Source: Tubulanus polymorphus (Eukaryota > Nemertea > Palaeonemertea > Tubulaniformes > Tubulanidae). From it: a stretch of 64,000 nucleotides of DNA. Under the pieces are notes generated by a model. The model did not search any database. It was not told the origin of the DNA and was given only the letters and a program-made list of their open reading frames with translations. The stretch spans positions 11,475,001 to 11,539,000 of the forward strand of contig NC_134025.1 of assembly GCF_964204645.1 (NCBI RefSeq), given 5' to 3'. Shown here one piece after another: positions 36,471 through 49,860 of this stretch (the stretch's first letter is position 1; each line of letters opens with the position of its first letter). The position numbers and the translations under genes are program-made.

Positions 36471-37195
36471 CTGGAATACTCTTCTAGTGCGTTTCGACCG
36501 GAATAAACCGCGCCAACTCTGGAATGAAATAAACTTGATAGAAGGCCGCTTGAGAGTTCGTAATCGCGGATACGTTCAACCAATCGAAACCTGCCAAATA
36601 CTTCGAATTTGCCTCTGTCGCGTATGACTTCCAATTTCTTGCCGTTTCCTGGATTTCCGACTATGAATATAATGTAGTAACCCGTCATATTATTACATAT
36701 CATAACTAACAATACATAGCGCCTGAAACGCTCATTAAAAAATCAAAGCAATAAAAGTTATCGCAGCCGGTCGTAAAGAGCAGTCAATGTGTGTACGAAT
36801 ATTTATGTGGGTTCTTCTTCACGGGAAAGATATCGAGTCGAGAATATGTATAATACCGTATTGTAGAATATAGCGCATTTGAATGACGCCGAGTTTTATT
36901 CCTCGTTGATATAATTATGATTATTATTATGATTATTATAACGATTATTATCATTATGTTATATGTAAGATGCTTTTATTCCGATGATGTGTTGAGGATA
37001 TAATTGTTATGAAACCGACGCCGAGTTCATTGTTACGACTTTTGTTTTTAAGTAAAATGTGATATATATATATATATATATATTTAAGAAAAAAATAAGA
37101 AGATAATTCCTGTTCTAGTTATAAGGGAGGCTTCTGAATAAAACTTATATATACGTAGATGAATTATTAAGCGGGAAGCTTTATTTTGAAGTTGT
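36471..37195. other. Intergenic
   Basis: Possible further 5' part of the LINE relic up to about 36700. An ATT-rich run at 36916-36956 and (AT)n at 37062-37083. Confidence 0.35.
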
Positions 37196-37591
37196 ACTAC
37201 GATGTATATGCCCCAGTGGTTCATCCTCCCCCGGCAGGGATTCGAACCTGATGGCATCGAGATTGCCACGGCACGAAACCCTGCCATAATCGACCGTGTG
37301 TGCAGATACATGCGCAGTTCAGATGATGTGATTTTTAGCCAATCAAAAATCCCGTTTTATTTTAGCCCGGGTTTTCCCATTTATAGTTCTTCCTTGAAAT
37401 TTGCCTCAACGATTATACAACGAGCAATCTGATTGGTGCCGCCAGTTTTCGTTCGGAAAGCTGCGCATGTACCTGCGCACCCGGTCTACTGATGCAGGGG
37501 TTCGTGCCGTGGCTGAGTGTAGCGATGCCATCAGGTTCGAGTCCCTGCAGAGGGAGGATGCAGTGGTTGTGTAGCCCCGGTGTATGGTCGT
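37196..37591. mobile_element. Foldback made of two inverted tRNA-like units
   Basis: The arms at about 37196-37322 and 37457-37591 are inverted copies. The right arm reads TGGCTGAGTGTAGCGATGCC, then GGTTCGAGTCC, a perfect pol III B box. The left arm shows GGATTCGAACC, the same box on the other strand. A-to-B spacing is only about 26 bases, so the anticodon arm of a parent tRNA seems lost. The central loop carries GCCCGGGTTTTCCC, shared with 17036-17225. Confidence 0.6.
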
Positions 37592-38082
37592 ATAAAGCAC
37601 TTTCAAAAAAAAAATACCCGCTGGTTAGGAATTGTCGATCGATTTGGTTATTATTGAATAAAGCATAAATGTGATGATGCTAAATTGATTTGTTTTCCTG
37701 GCAGCCAGACGAACGAACGAACGAACTTTTGCTTCTTTTCTGGATATTGCGAAATTCCAATCAGAATGCACCACTACTATGGAATGTAACGAATAAAACA
37801 CATAGTGAAAAAATACTGTACAAATATATCTTATTAAGTGTTAATAAACTTGTTGTCTTAGTCTAAAATGATGTTTAGTTTAGTTTGTTTTGGAATCTGA
37901 TTTCCGTCGCTCGAAAAAGAATGTTGTTCTTGGAAAAGAAGTTGCCAGTTAAAAAGATGACTGAGGCCACTATGATTAAGCCGACAATACAGAACAATTC
38001 CAATGATTTATTCCCTTATAAATCTTTGCGGTGAAATTATGACGATTTCGATGATGAAAAAACGTCAAATATACAAATATTC
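37592..38082. other. Intergenic
   Basis: Contains AATAAA hexamers near 37666 and 37793 that could end an upstream transcript. No gene seen. Confidence 0.35.
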
Positions 38083-38252
38083 TTAACTCGCTTAATCCGG
38101 GTCGGCTTATTCTGGATTTTGGTCTAATCCCGACACTATTTGCAGCCCATTCGTTCATTATTATATAAGAAAATTACTTTGGTCCGGATTTCCCGTAAAC
38201 CAGATGAAACGTGTTGGTCCCAAACGACCCGAATTAAGCCGATTCTACTATA
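38083..38252. mobile_element. pogo-like MITE
   Basis: TCGCTTAATCCGGGTC on the left and GACCCGAATTAAGCCGATT on the right are inverted ends. The interior ATTTTGGTCTAATCCCGACAC is shared with 33607-33770. Confidence 0.6.
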
Positions 38253-38633
38253 TAGTCAAATTCATCGTTATAGATGGGACGATCATAATGTTGACGACTT
38301 ATCCAAATGACGATTTACGTTTAATGAAATAGGACCGGCGATACACAGATTGGGACCTTAGAATAGAAACGACTCGTTAGCTATACGTGACACTTATCGG
38401 GTGATGACTTCAGCGTCCGTTCGCTTTATCCTATACGATCAATCACCTCGACGGATATGACGTTTGACACAATGCAAACCAATCAACCAATCGTCGTATC
38501 GAAAATAAACAAACAGTAGAATAATGTCATCTTCATGTATTTTTAATCGTATGTTAACCGACGACCAACGGTAACACGTTCATACACCTAAGCAGACGTT
38601 CGATTTAAAAGATGTGAACGGGAATCCATCTCA

Positions 38634-38700
38634 ATGATTGGTATGGAAACGCAATTAGCCATTTTAATCGTGCCAATAATAATCCTCTCATTCTCGCATG
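38634..38700 (+). CDS. Ig-like receptor exon 1 (signal peptide)
   Basis: The ATG at 38634 opens 22 codons with a hydrophobic core, ending at a perfect donor gtaagt (38701) in phase 1. Confidence 0.7.
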
Positions 38701-41679
38701 GTAAGTATATCATTTTTTTAAAAATTCTTTTGTTTACTTATGTTTTTTGCACCTTGTCAGTTTCTGCATTTTCGCGTATAGAAGCACGAACCCCATAGAT
38801 GACTCGTGTAGGCATCTGAGAAATACACCGAATCACAGTTGCAGATGCAGCACTCTCTTCCCCACCCCTAGACTCTATATCAATGTTCGAGAGTCCCCCA
38901 GCTCATCGCTATGAGATTTTACACGATAGGGTTATTGGCTTTGGTCTTAAATTGTTTCGAATTGTAATGTGTTTCGATTTGTAATGTATGTTTATGTCAG
39001 GCTCATCTATTAAACAACTTTTACTACCGGTAAGGCCCTGACATTGTTGAGGTCATTCAAGTGAGAAAATCTCCGGGGAGGGACCCGTTTTGTGCTAGAA
39101 TACATACTGGATTTGCAATGAGCACATCCTCATATTAAATCTGAATCCTCCTTCGAAAAGACCGGCTTGCTGCTGTTATTGGATAAGAGCTTTGAACCAC
39201 TCAAACAATAATTCCCGTTCATCAGTACAGTGTAGTATATCAGAAAAATGTTTCCTAAGTTTCAGCGATACAAAATAAAGCGAGTAATGTTTCAATTGAA
39301 ATTGTAAACGGATCTAAGGTGGAATATGGACAAGAAATAGAACTAACTTGTCGGCTCCATGGACGACCTCTTCAGAAACCCTTCTTACTGCGTCACAGAC
39401 CCTTAGGTAAAACTAAATTCAGACCAGCGGCTGAAAATTGCGTGCCGTATACGAATACATTTCCTTCAATGAAAAAGGTAAGAAATGCATCTCCAATATG
39501 AAAAAGGCAGATTTTAATGCATGCCACTATCGTGATTTATGATATGACTCAGGGATCGAACTTAACCAAAAAATTGTAGGTGTTTTATGAAATAGGGGTC
39601 ATCGAAAATCCCTCTCTAGCTCACGACTCAAACTGTCAATGACAAACAACCCGTTTCGTCCTCATGCGTCTATCACTTGACTATAGTATTTGGCAGATAT
39701 AAGATATACATTTTGACTATAAAACTACTAAACCCCTCTTTAATAACAGGTGGACCACGAGTGTCGAAACCAGTTGACTTTTAAAACTCGGTCCAAGACA
39801 TTCAAACTTCTCAGTTGACAACTATGGTGCGCTTAATTATAATCAAACTTCGTTCTGCGTTCCTTTTGACTTAAGCGTATGGGTGTAAGGTGCCAAAATT
39901 ATGAATTTTTCTCAATACCCAAATCAACCAGAAATATACTAAAGCTAAAGTTTTATTTTTCGAGAAATTATTTTAAAAGTTTTATGAAGTACATTTTCAT
40001 ACAGAGAATCTGTGATTGGACTGACGCGATCTTCACTATTTCTTTCGTCGCCAATGAGAACACCGAGGGAACATGGCGCTGTCAACTTTGGAACGACAAC
40101 GCAGATGCATTCCTTCGCGTCGGTACGTGTGATTCGTGTGCATGCATCCTATATCTCGTATTCCACAATTGGTCAAAATCGCAATTTACATAAATTCGAC
40201 TCTTTTCTAGACCCAAGATCAACGGCATATCCAGTTATCTATCAGAAGCTATCATCAAAAGTGTCAGTTTCCGAGGATCAAAACGTAAACAGTGGTAAAT
40301 AACGATAGTTCTTGTATTTTCTATTTGTGGAACTTTGGGCAATAAGCGTAAACTATATGTAAAATAGAAAGATTACCGTGATGTCTGATGATGCTAGCTA
40401 GCTTGAAACTGATCATTCTGAAACAATCGAGGTTTCAATAAAAACAAATTTCGAATTTGGTCTTATTATCAGTGTATCAATGTAGTTAACTACGAAAGAC
40501 TAATTATGTTCGACTCACTTTCTTTCTAGCCGGGAAAATCAACCCAACGGTGATGCAAGCAGTACTGATTTCACTGGCCTTCTTGACGGCCACCATGACC
40601 ATTGCGTTGGTTGTAACATGCGTTGTGTATGTCGGTCGAAGAAGAAGGGAGAATGCCCGTTGGAAGTATATAATTTTTTTTCCAACCGTGTGCAAATATA
40701 ACAAATACCACCGATAACGATCAGTGACCTGATATTTTGAGGACAATAATACAAAATTTTTCAGGCTAATAATGTCGAAAGATTTGACTTTAACGAAGAG
40801 AAAAGATATCCACGTTTATGCGTGGTATATAGGGAGGACGTTAGAAAGTGCGTTTCATTTCATAAGAAAATATTTGTTGCGTCGAGTTACATTTTGTAAG
40901 ATTTTTTCACAGGGGTATGCAAACACTGGAAAGAAATAGATCTTTGGCGAGCAACAACGACCGAATTCGAGTTTACAGTTGTGACAGCGGCGACAATGAC
41001 ATTGGTAAGGTACATATATACATATATTTATATCATGGCGCACGTAGATTACAATGCCGAAATGAATAATGTCATCGTTATTACATATTTCAGCGTACGA
41101 GCACATACGTCACGGCCGCCCAGACATACGTGCGATGGGAGAATCCTCCGAAAGCAGATTTTGGGATTCGACAGGTACGTTGAATCACGGAGTATGATAA
41201 GGTTAAAGGAAGCTATTGCATTTTCTTTACTTTATTCGACAAACCCGGTCTTAGGCTAAAGAAAAATAATACCTTGTTTCTCCTAATCGGTCGGGTCACT
41301 TTTTAAAACCGCAACACAATTTGAAATCAGTTCACTTCTATAGCTGCCGGGTCTGTTATGGTTAGCTTAATCATGATTTAAAAAAAGTTATGTAGACTAC
41401 AGGGTATAGACTCTTAAGCTCAGCAGAAAAGAGCAAGGACGGTATCAATTTTTTAGCCTTATTTACAACGATTACACAAACTACAAGTTTCACGTAATGA
41501 CCACAGATATTCCACGGTCCTTTCTTAGCGCAAATGTTTCAGCAATTTTTCTTTCATTTTGGGATATCTACTTTACAGTGGAGAGTCCATACATGTCAAT
41601 GAGCGCACCCTCGAAGCCAAATTACTACGAAGAACCGGAAGAAGTTTCACAGTATCAGATGATTCCGGAACTGCAATAA
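38634..41679 (+). CDS. Single-pass Ig-like receptor with tyrosine-motif tail (10 exons)
   Basis: Not recognised as a named gene. Exon 1 gives a signal peptide (MIGMETQLAILIVPIIILSF). Exons 2-4 form a Cys-rich ectodomain with an Ig-like B-strand (EIELTC) and F-strand (GTWRCQLW), plus extra cysteines. Exon 6 has one membrane segment (VLISLAFLTATMTIALVVTC) followed by RRRR, so the C-terminus is cytoplasmic. Exons 7-10 encode the tail with YEHI, YMSM (a YxxM motif of the kind bound by PI3-kinase SH2 domains), YYEEP and YQMI. All GT-AG boundaries agree in phase except at exons 3 and 6, each off by one base. This could be assembly indels, polymorphism, or early pseudogene decay. A cell-surface adhesion or immune-type receptor is my inference. 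Confidence 0.65.
39266..39477 (+). CDS. Ig-like receptor exon 2
   Basis: The acceptor aagtttcag ends at 39265 and the donor gtaaga begins at 39478. Encodes VEYGQEIELTCRLHGRPLQ and a second Cys. Ends in phase 0. Confidence 0.7.
39750..39876 (+). CDS. Ig-like receptor exon 3 (frame break inside)
   Basis: The acceptor taataacag ends at 39749 and a donor gtatgg starts at 39877. A gtgtaag donor six bases later is an alternative. The first part reads VDHECRNQLTFKTRSK and the second DNYGALNYNQTSFCVPFDLS, one base out of register. The exon is 127 bases, one more than phase 0 to phase 0 allows. Confidence 0.5.
40005..40122 (+). CDS. Ig-like receptor exon 4
   Basis: Encodes RICDWTDAIFTISFVANENT, then EGTWRCQLWNDNADAFLRV, the Ig F-strand Cys region. 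The donor gtacgt is at 40123, phase 1. Confidence 0.7.
40211..40294 (+). CDS. Ig-like receptor exon 5 (stalk)
   Basis: The acceptor ctcttttctag is strong. Encodes a Ser/Val-rich stalk (YQKLSSKVSVSEDQNVNS). Phase 1 in and out. Confidence 0.65.
40530..40665 (+). CDS. Ig-like receptor exon 6 (membrane segment)
   Basis: The acceptor cactttctttctag ends at 40529. Encodes the transmembrane helix and RRRRENARW. The donor is read as TGGAA|gtatat. One more G (AAG|gtatat) would give both a better donor and the phase 0 that exon 7 needs. Confidence 0.65.
40765..40847 (+). CDS. Ig-like receptor exon 7
   Basis: The frame ANNVERFDFNEEKRYPRLCV continues in phase with exon 8. The alternative frame does not, so this frame was chosen. 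Donor gtgcgt. Confidence 0.55.
40913..41004 (+). CDS. Ig-like receptor exon 8
   Basis: The acceptor tttttcacag ends at 40912. Encodes GMQTLERNRSLASNNDRIRV, then YSCDSGDNDI. Donor gtaagg, phase 1. Confidence 0.65.
41094..41174 (+). CDS. Ig-like receptor exon 9
   Basis: The acceptor acatatttcag ends at 41093. Encodes AYEHIRHGRPDIRAMGESSE. Donor gtacgt, phase 1. Confidence 0.65.
41579..41679 (+). CDS. Ig-like receptor exon 10 (tail, stop)
   Basis: The acceptor ctactttacag ends at 41578. Encodes VESPYMSMSAPSKPNYYEEP, then EEVSQYQMIPELQ and TAA. No clear AATAAA is seen soon after. Confidence 0.65.
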
Positions 41680-43045
41680 TTTTCCGAGGCTATCAAGATA
41701 TCGCTCGATCAAAACATGATAAAAATTCGTCATGTTTTCAATTTGAATTGTGATGATTTATTTACATGTACGATTTAATGTAAATGTTATGATATTTTAG
41801 ACAATTAGATTTGATAAGTTTATTCGAGAACAGGACAAATTCCATGTATACATACGGGTCATTAATCTTATTGTTTTTTTTTATATCTCTATAAAACCTG
41901 TTATTTCTACATTTTTTAAGTATGAAGGGGATGATTTAAAGTTCCGGGATAAACCAGTTCAATTCATAAATCTGCTTCATTTCCTCAAATACCAATTATA
42001 TTGACAATGCCACCTCTTATCACAAATCAAAGCGGACGTTGATTATCAAATTATCAATTTTTTTCTATCAATTCTTTTTTATAATCTAGCAATCATATTT
42101 ATCAAATGCTCTAGTTCATTACGGATTTTCTATTTCAGTCCGATATCATTGTTATCCCCGGAAAATGTTTCTGACCCAGTTAACCAAGTTCCAACTTCCA
42201 ACGATCAAATATTAGCCCAGTCCGATTGAACCTTACCTCGCTTCCTCAGGGCCGTACCTAACATTTGAATTCAGGGGGAGGGGAGAGAATCCCGAAAATG
42301 GGCAGTTCTATTTGGATATAACATAAATATTTGCAAAAAGGGCACTTTTCCAAAATTTCCGGTGGAGGCAACCGCCCCTGCTCCTCCGTCAGGTACGGCC
42401 CTGTTTGTGAAACCACCAGTAAACATCAGTTTCACAAGTGTCGGTTAAGACTTGACTCCAGAAGTTTCGGTTAAGACTTGACTCTAGAAAATGTTTTTTT
42501 GATTAACGTCATGTTTTCCATTGGTCCCAACAGTGGCATTATAAAGGACCCTTACTGTAGGGCTACATCTAATCTGAAATATTAATCATTCGATATATGG
42601 CCCTTCACAATTCCGTGCCATAACAATTTTAGATTCATTTTCAATTCATTTTATGGCATTAGCTGAATATTCCAATGTATAATAGAATAAGGTGAATTCC
42701 AAGAACGCACGATTTGTAAAATATAATCAAATTTTTTTCATTGTTTATTGAGATGATATTGTAATGAGAGTTTATTAACATTATATATATTCTAAAGGGA
42801 TTTTTAAAGGGTAATCAACTTTTTTATTGCTTATAGAAACGACATTGTAACGAGAGTTTATTAAAAAATTTATATGGAAAAAACTTATTTGCTGTCCTAT
42901 TGTTATGAAATGATTAGATATATCATCTCATTGATAAAATTCGATATAATTTCGATGAAATATGTTTCCATTATACCGATTTATGATTCTGAATTTTCGA
43001 ATTTCAAGATTTGTAAAAAGTGGGCTTTGTATATAGAAACATTAT
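41680..43045. other. Downstream of the Ig-like receptor gene
   Basis: Holds the element at 42247-42403, a short tandem (TCGGTTAAGACTTGACTC twice near 42440-42485), and an AT-rich duplicated block with GTAATGAGAGTTTATTAA and GTAACGAGAGTTTATTAA near 42760 and 42848. Confidence 0.4.
42247..42403. mobile_element. Dispersed element, AGGGCCGTACCTA type, copy 2
   Basis: AGGGCCGTACCTA and AGGTACGGCCCT are clean inverted ends about 155 bp apart. The interior matches 22519-22670. Confidence 0.7.
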
Positions 43046-43257
43046 TCGTGATCACACGAGGACGATTTGGCCCAGGCTAAGTTGGCACGGATCAGGCCCC
43101 GAGTCAAATTTGGCCCGTGCCGAACTAGCTGATCGAACTGATCGAAGTGATTCACTTCGGAACCTGTAGTAATAACTACGATTTGACCCGTGCTAAAATT
43201 TGACTCGGGACAGGTCCAACATTTTTGATCGCCCAAAACATTCGTGTGATCGCGGCT
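43046..43257. mobile_element. MITE family 1, copy 5
   Basis: Left GTGATCACACGAGGACGATTTGG and right TTCGTGTGATCGCGGCT (end 43257). The interior GGCACGGATCAGG and AAATTTGGCCCGTGCC blocks are shared with the other copies. Confidence 0.75.
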
Positions 43258-43275
43258 ATCGACTTTATGGTATAT

Positions 43276-43384
43276 GCATCCTTCCTCGGCGGGGATTCGA
43301 ACCTGATGGCATCGCTACTCTCAGCCACGACACGAACCGTGACAATTTCGGTGCCATCAGGTGGAGGATGTGGTATATGGTGTA
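43276..43384. repeat. tRNA-like repeat, copy 3 (collapsed)
   Basis: GGGGATTCGAACCTGATGGCATCGCTAC on the left is followed by GGTGCCATCAGGTGGAGGATG on the right, a shortened inverted pair of the units at 37196-37591. It directly follows MITE copy 5. Confidence 0.55.
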
Positions 43385-45424
43385 AGTTATATCATTGAAA
43401 AGGTCCGTTCGACAAATCTGAAAAATTTGAATAGAACCATAGTAATATCTTTATTGTCAGAGAATATTAATATAATATTCTCGTACAAATATCTAAATAA
43501 TAAACCTTGACCATTTTTTCTAATAGCTATATCCCCAGGACGCTTCCGTAGTAAAAAAAAATGCATTTAGCAACCTAACATGTCTGTAGCAATATATTTC
43601 ATGTATTTTCCTAAGTTGTGTTACAGAGTTCGCATCTTATTTTTCTTGTAATTGTATTAGTTCAGCTGGTCTGTTATTTTGTTTTTATACAATTTGAAAG
43701 ATTCTTAAACGATGGATGCATGTTTGCAACGATAGACAAGTCTATAATAAAAATATTCGACGAAAACAACTTAACTGAAATTTATGTATTTTTTTGTTTG
43801 GTTTTATATCTGACGTATCACTGTATAATAAGTAATTAGGCCGTTGTTTTTATTATTTGGATTACGGTTCCATCGACGAACTTTTCCGATTTCTAAGTAG
43901 AAAGACAAAAATTATTTCTATTTTTTTCCATTTTTTTCTAATGGATATATTTGTCGGATTCGTTCAGTAAATGGCGACGGTCCATCGAATCCGTAATCCA
44001 GCTTTTAATAAAAAACAGCCTTATTCTGCCAGCCTGATTACTCCATTACTCCTGATTACTACAGCAACTTGGCCTTGGCCCGGCTCATATCTAACGCCAC
44101 AAGGTGTTAACCGCGGGAGAAAATGTACATCTTCTTTTTCCCGGTGTTCCTGGAGAATTATTTCTAAATGGTCGCATTCAAAGGCCCTTGGGCTTTTTGC
44201 GACCATGATTTCCCGGTATCATTATTCAGGAAGATTGAATCACTTGGTTTTTGATTGTTCAAATCGTAATGTTTTAGACGCCGCTGCTTTCACAGTCGAT
44301 TACAAGAATCGTTGTCAAAAAATCATCGTCAAAATTATCGGCCCGGCCAAAGCCAACCCCGATGACACCCCAGGCCTCACTTCGGATGTCTGCAGGGTAT
44401 ATAGACTTTGTTAATACAACGTCCCTAAAAATATCGGGTCAAAAAACCAAGGACTTCGGCCGAATAAACGAACCCCCAAGAATGAAGGATGCACGAACGT
44501 GTACCTGTGTAAACCTGTCAAAAATGCTGATGCGGACTTGCTGTGGAAAGGTGAATTCATTTTTAAAAGTAATTTCTATAATTTTCTACCTAGGACGAGC
44601 ATTATTCCGGGGTTTGAGTCAACGACCACGTATAATGCGACGACGTGTGTGTTATCAGATAAGAGTCCCTTAAATACGATTAGTGAAAATGTGTGTAACG
44701 AAAGAATCGATATTGTAATTCAACTTTGGAATATGCGCTTAGTCAACTAACATTTTTCCACAGCGAGTCACCGAAATTGACGATTAAAAAGGCTACAAGA
44801 AACAAGATATTGCCACGGCGATTTGGCTGTCCCGGCCTTCATTTCGTGGAATGAAAAGATATAATGATGACTACAATATCTAAGTAAACGTATTGATTTG
44901 ATCTCAAACTAAATGAATCAGTGAAATGTAGAGATATCAATGAGAGAGGAACCTTTGGTGAAAATAAATCGGTATAAAACAAAACAAAAATCCTTTGATA
45001 TTTCATAAAATGATAGCGGAGCGTATGTAGCTTATTAATAAGCTTGAGGCTCGTATCGACAATCGTTATTAGAGTCACCTCGGGGTGTTATGTTACAAAA
45101 TATGATATAGTAACTATTTGATATTTGACGCATGATCCCGACATATGTATTATTGGATTTTTACTGTAATTTACTATACTATAATGTAGATGAGCCCCGA
45201 GCTATATCCAGGAAAATCCGGTACCGCTAAAAGCGTATAAGCCTGTATAGGTTCTATTTGTTAATTGGTGGAATTGGTTGTTTATCGGAATATCCGTGTC
45301 GCAGATATATGATAAGGAGAGATATAAGATTTGGACGTCCCGATTGATTTCGAGTGCATACGTTAGTTACAACTTGCAGATTGGAAAGGCTGTATAACGC
45401 TTTTAGTTTTTATAGTTGCACAAA
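43385..45424. other. Region between receptor and beta-tubulin genes
   Basis: Includes the unassigned open frames at 43960-44752 and, close to the tubulin ATG, the tubulin promoter region. TATAACGC lies about 30 bases before the ATG, but no confident TATA box or initiator is seen. Confidence 0.4.
43960..44752 (+). other. Cluster of overlapping open frames, unassigned
   Basis: The GC content is higher than the flanks. A 147-codon frame (43971-44414) is followed by an open frame from about 44420 to 44750 reading NVYLCKPVKNADADLLWKG, then TTTYNATTCVLSDKS. I recognise no family. Possible splice sites exist (donor gtgaat after LLWK, acceptor ttctacctag), but the implied intron of about 43 bases is very short. 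It may be a decayed transposon or a divergent small gene. Confidence 0.25.
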
Positions 45425-48344
<2,920 letters not shown>

Positions 48345-48366
48345 AATAATAATTATTCAAATTTGA

Positions 48367-48412
48367 AATAAAAACTCATTTTATTCTGTAACTTAAATTA
48401 TATACAAATAAA
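48367..48412 (+). terminator. Beta-tubulin polyadenylation signals
   Basis: Two AATAAA hexamers, at 48367-48372 and 48407-48412, begin 22 bases after the stop codon, so the 3' UTR is very short. Confidence 0.8.
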
Positions 48413-49860
48413 ACGTATTCATTCTTTAGCCATATAAATCGGATCTAGGTCGGACATTTTTCCACTCGTCAATGGTGGTGCATATGGTGTGGAATCATGG
48501 CTGTGCCGATTGCAGTTGAAATGTTACCAGCCTATAGTCTGCAGGATGTAGGGCGTGCTTCACCGGATTTTCATATCGGCAATAGCTTACCGGTGGGCAT
48601 ACCGGACCTCGGGTGGATCAAACCGGACCAATAGAAATAATGCATCATGAGGACATCGGACCATATCGGACCAGTGAAAATAAATTTCATGATAAAGAGG
48701 ACAAGGATTATACCAGACCCATAAAAAGAAATATCATTGAGGAAATATCGTAGGAGGGGGAAAATTGTAATCAATGAGTGAATTCCTGAGCCTACAAAAA
48801 TATCCTACGCAAAACTAACCCAGCCAGCGATTGAATTCGTGGATTAAGTAAGACGGAGCTGGAATTCATAATCGCATAAAACACTGACTTGTTTGTACAC
48901 TTTATACTGGGGACAATTGTTCAAGATTCCACCGTATAAATACTGGGCAAACCGATTTATCGATGTGAATTTAGGCGTTGGTAAACTTTAAACTAGGGCC
49001 CTGGAATATCTAAGCGCCTTATTAGTGGAAAACCTGTTTTAAAATCTCCCAACGGCATAGTGATCCGCAATTGAAGTTACCTGGTATTTTCTTTGAAATA
49101 GGGAAATAGGGATTACTGTCATCTGTTGATTGATTGATTTGATGTATATACATAATTCTGTTTGCTACATCTATACACCCAACAACCCGCCTCGTACGAA
49201 ACAGGGGGTTGAAATGCCTGGAATCGATGCATTCGATCTCGAATCACCGATTGAATCCTCACGATCAAGAATTGCAAATCGATATCGAGGTATTAACAAG
49301 TCGTTCTAAGCCATTTGCAAATAAAAGGAAACCAATCTTAAAAGTGCATTAGCATTTTTTGATTTTTTTTTTTACAGGGCGTTGACTGTTTTGTATACGG
49401 ATAAATAAAAGGACAGATTTGAATTGTATTTGTTTGCAAGTTTTCATTTTAGTAAATAAACGTGCCCGTAACGCTACCGTTTACACGTAACGCGTGCAAT
49501 TCTGCATTCTCGAGAATTGATGTAACATTTTCATTGCGTAACTTAACGTCGATTGAATATCACTCTAAACTTCGATACCCGAATCAACCAGCGAGAAGAA
49601 CCAGAATCTGTTGGTCTAACATTCCAGTAGGGCGTAGATTGAACCATTCGTCCACCGCTGGCATCATAGGGAAAGGCGCAATCAATTCAAATTAAATAGA
49701 ATTTTTGGCCAAAAGACGAGTAGCCTATCATCCGATTCCTTCGTTCACCAGGTCAGTTTCAACAATTAATCATATCATATCAATTAATGGAAATTGAGCC
49801 TTGTGGTTATGTCCCTAACCTATGTAACCCTTATGATATCCTTTGTGAAAAGTTAACGTT
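48413..49860. other. Downstream of beta-tubulin
   Basis: Near 48590-48720 there are three related ACCGGACC/ATATCGGACCA/ATACCAGACCC blocks. A CpG-richer stretch at 49460-49750 ends in a possible donor (caccag|gtcagt) and could be a non-coding first exon; evidence is thin. Confidence 0.3.

Noticed and set aside
36194-36712. 172-codon open frame on the minus strand as a host gene
   Set aside because: Only a short stretch matches a LINE tail and the rest is out of frame or unrelated, so it is a transposon relic.
40385-40409. CTGATGA ... GAAAC, another hammerhead-like core
   Set aside because: The bases between can form only a 4-bp stem with a two-base loop, and two extra T residues precede GAAA. 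Judged a chance match inside a receptor intron.
40765-40847. Alternative frame of receptor exon 7 (KLIMSKDLTL...)
   Set aside because: It follows from the uncorrected exon 6 donor but does not continue in frame with exon 8, whereas the ANNVERFDF frame does.
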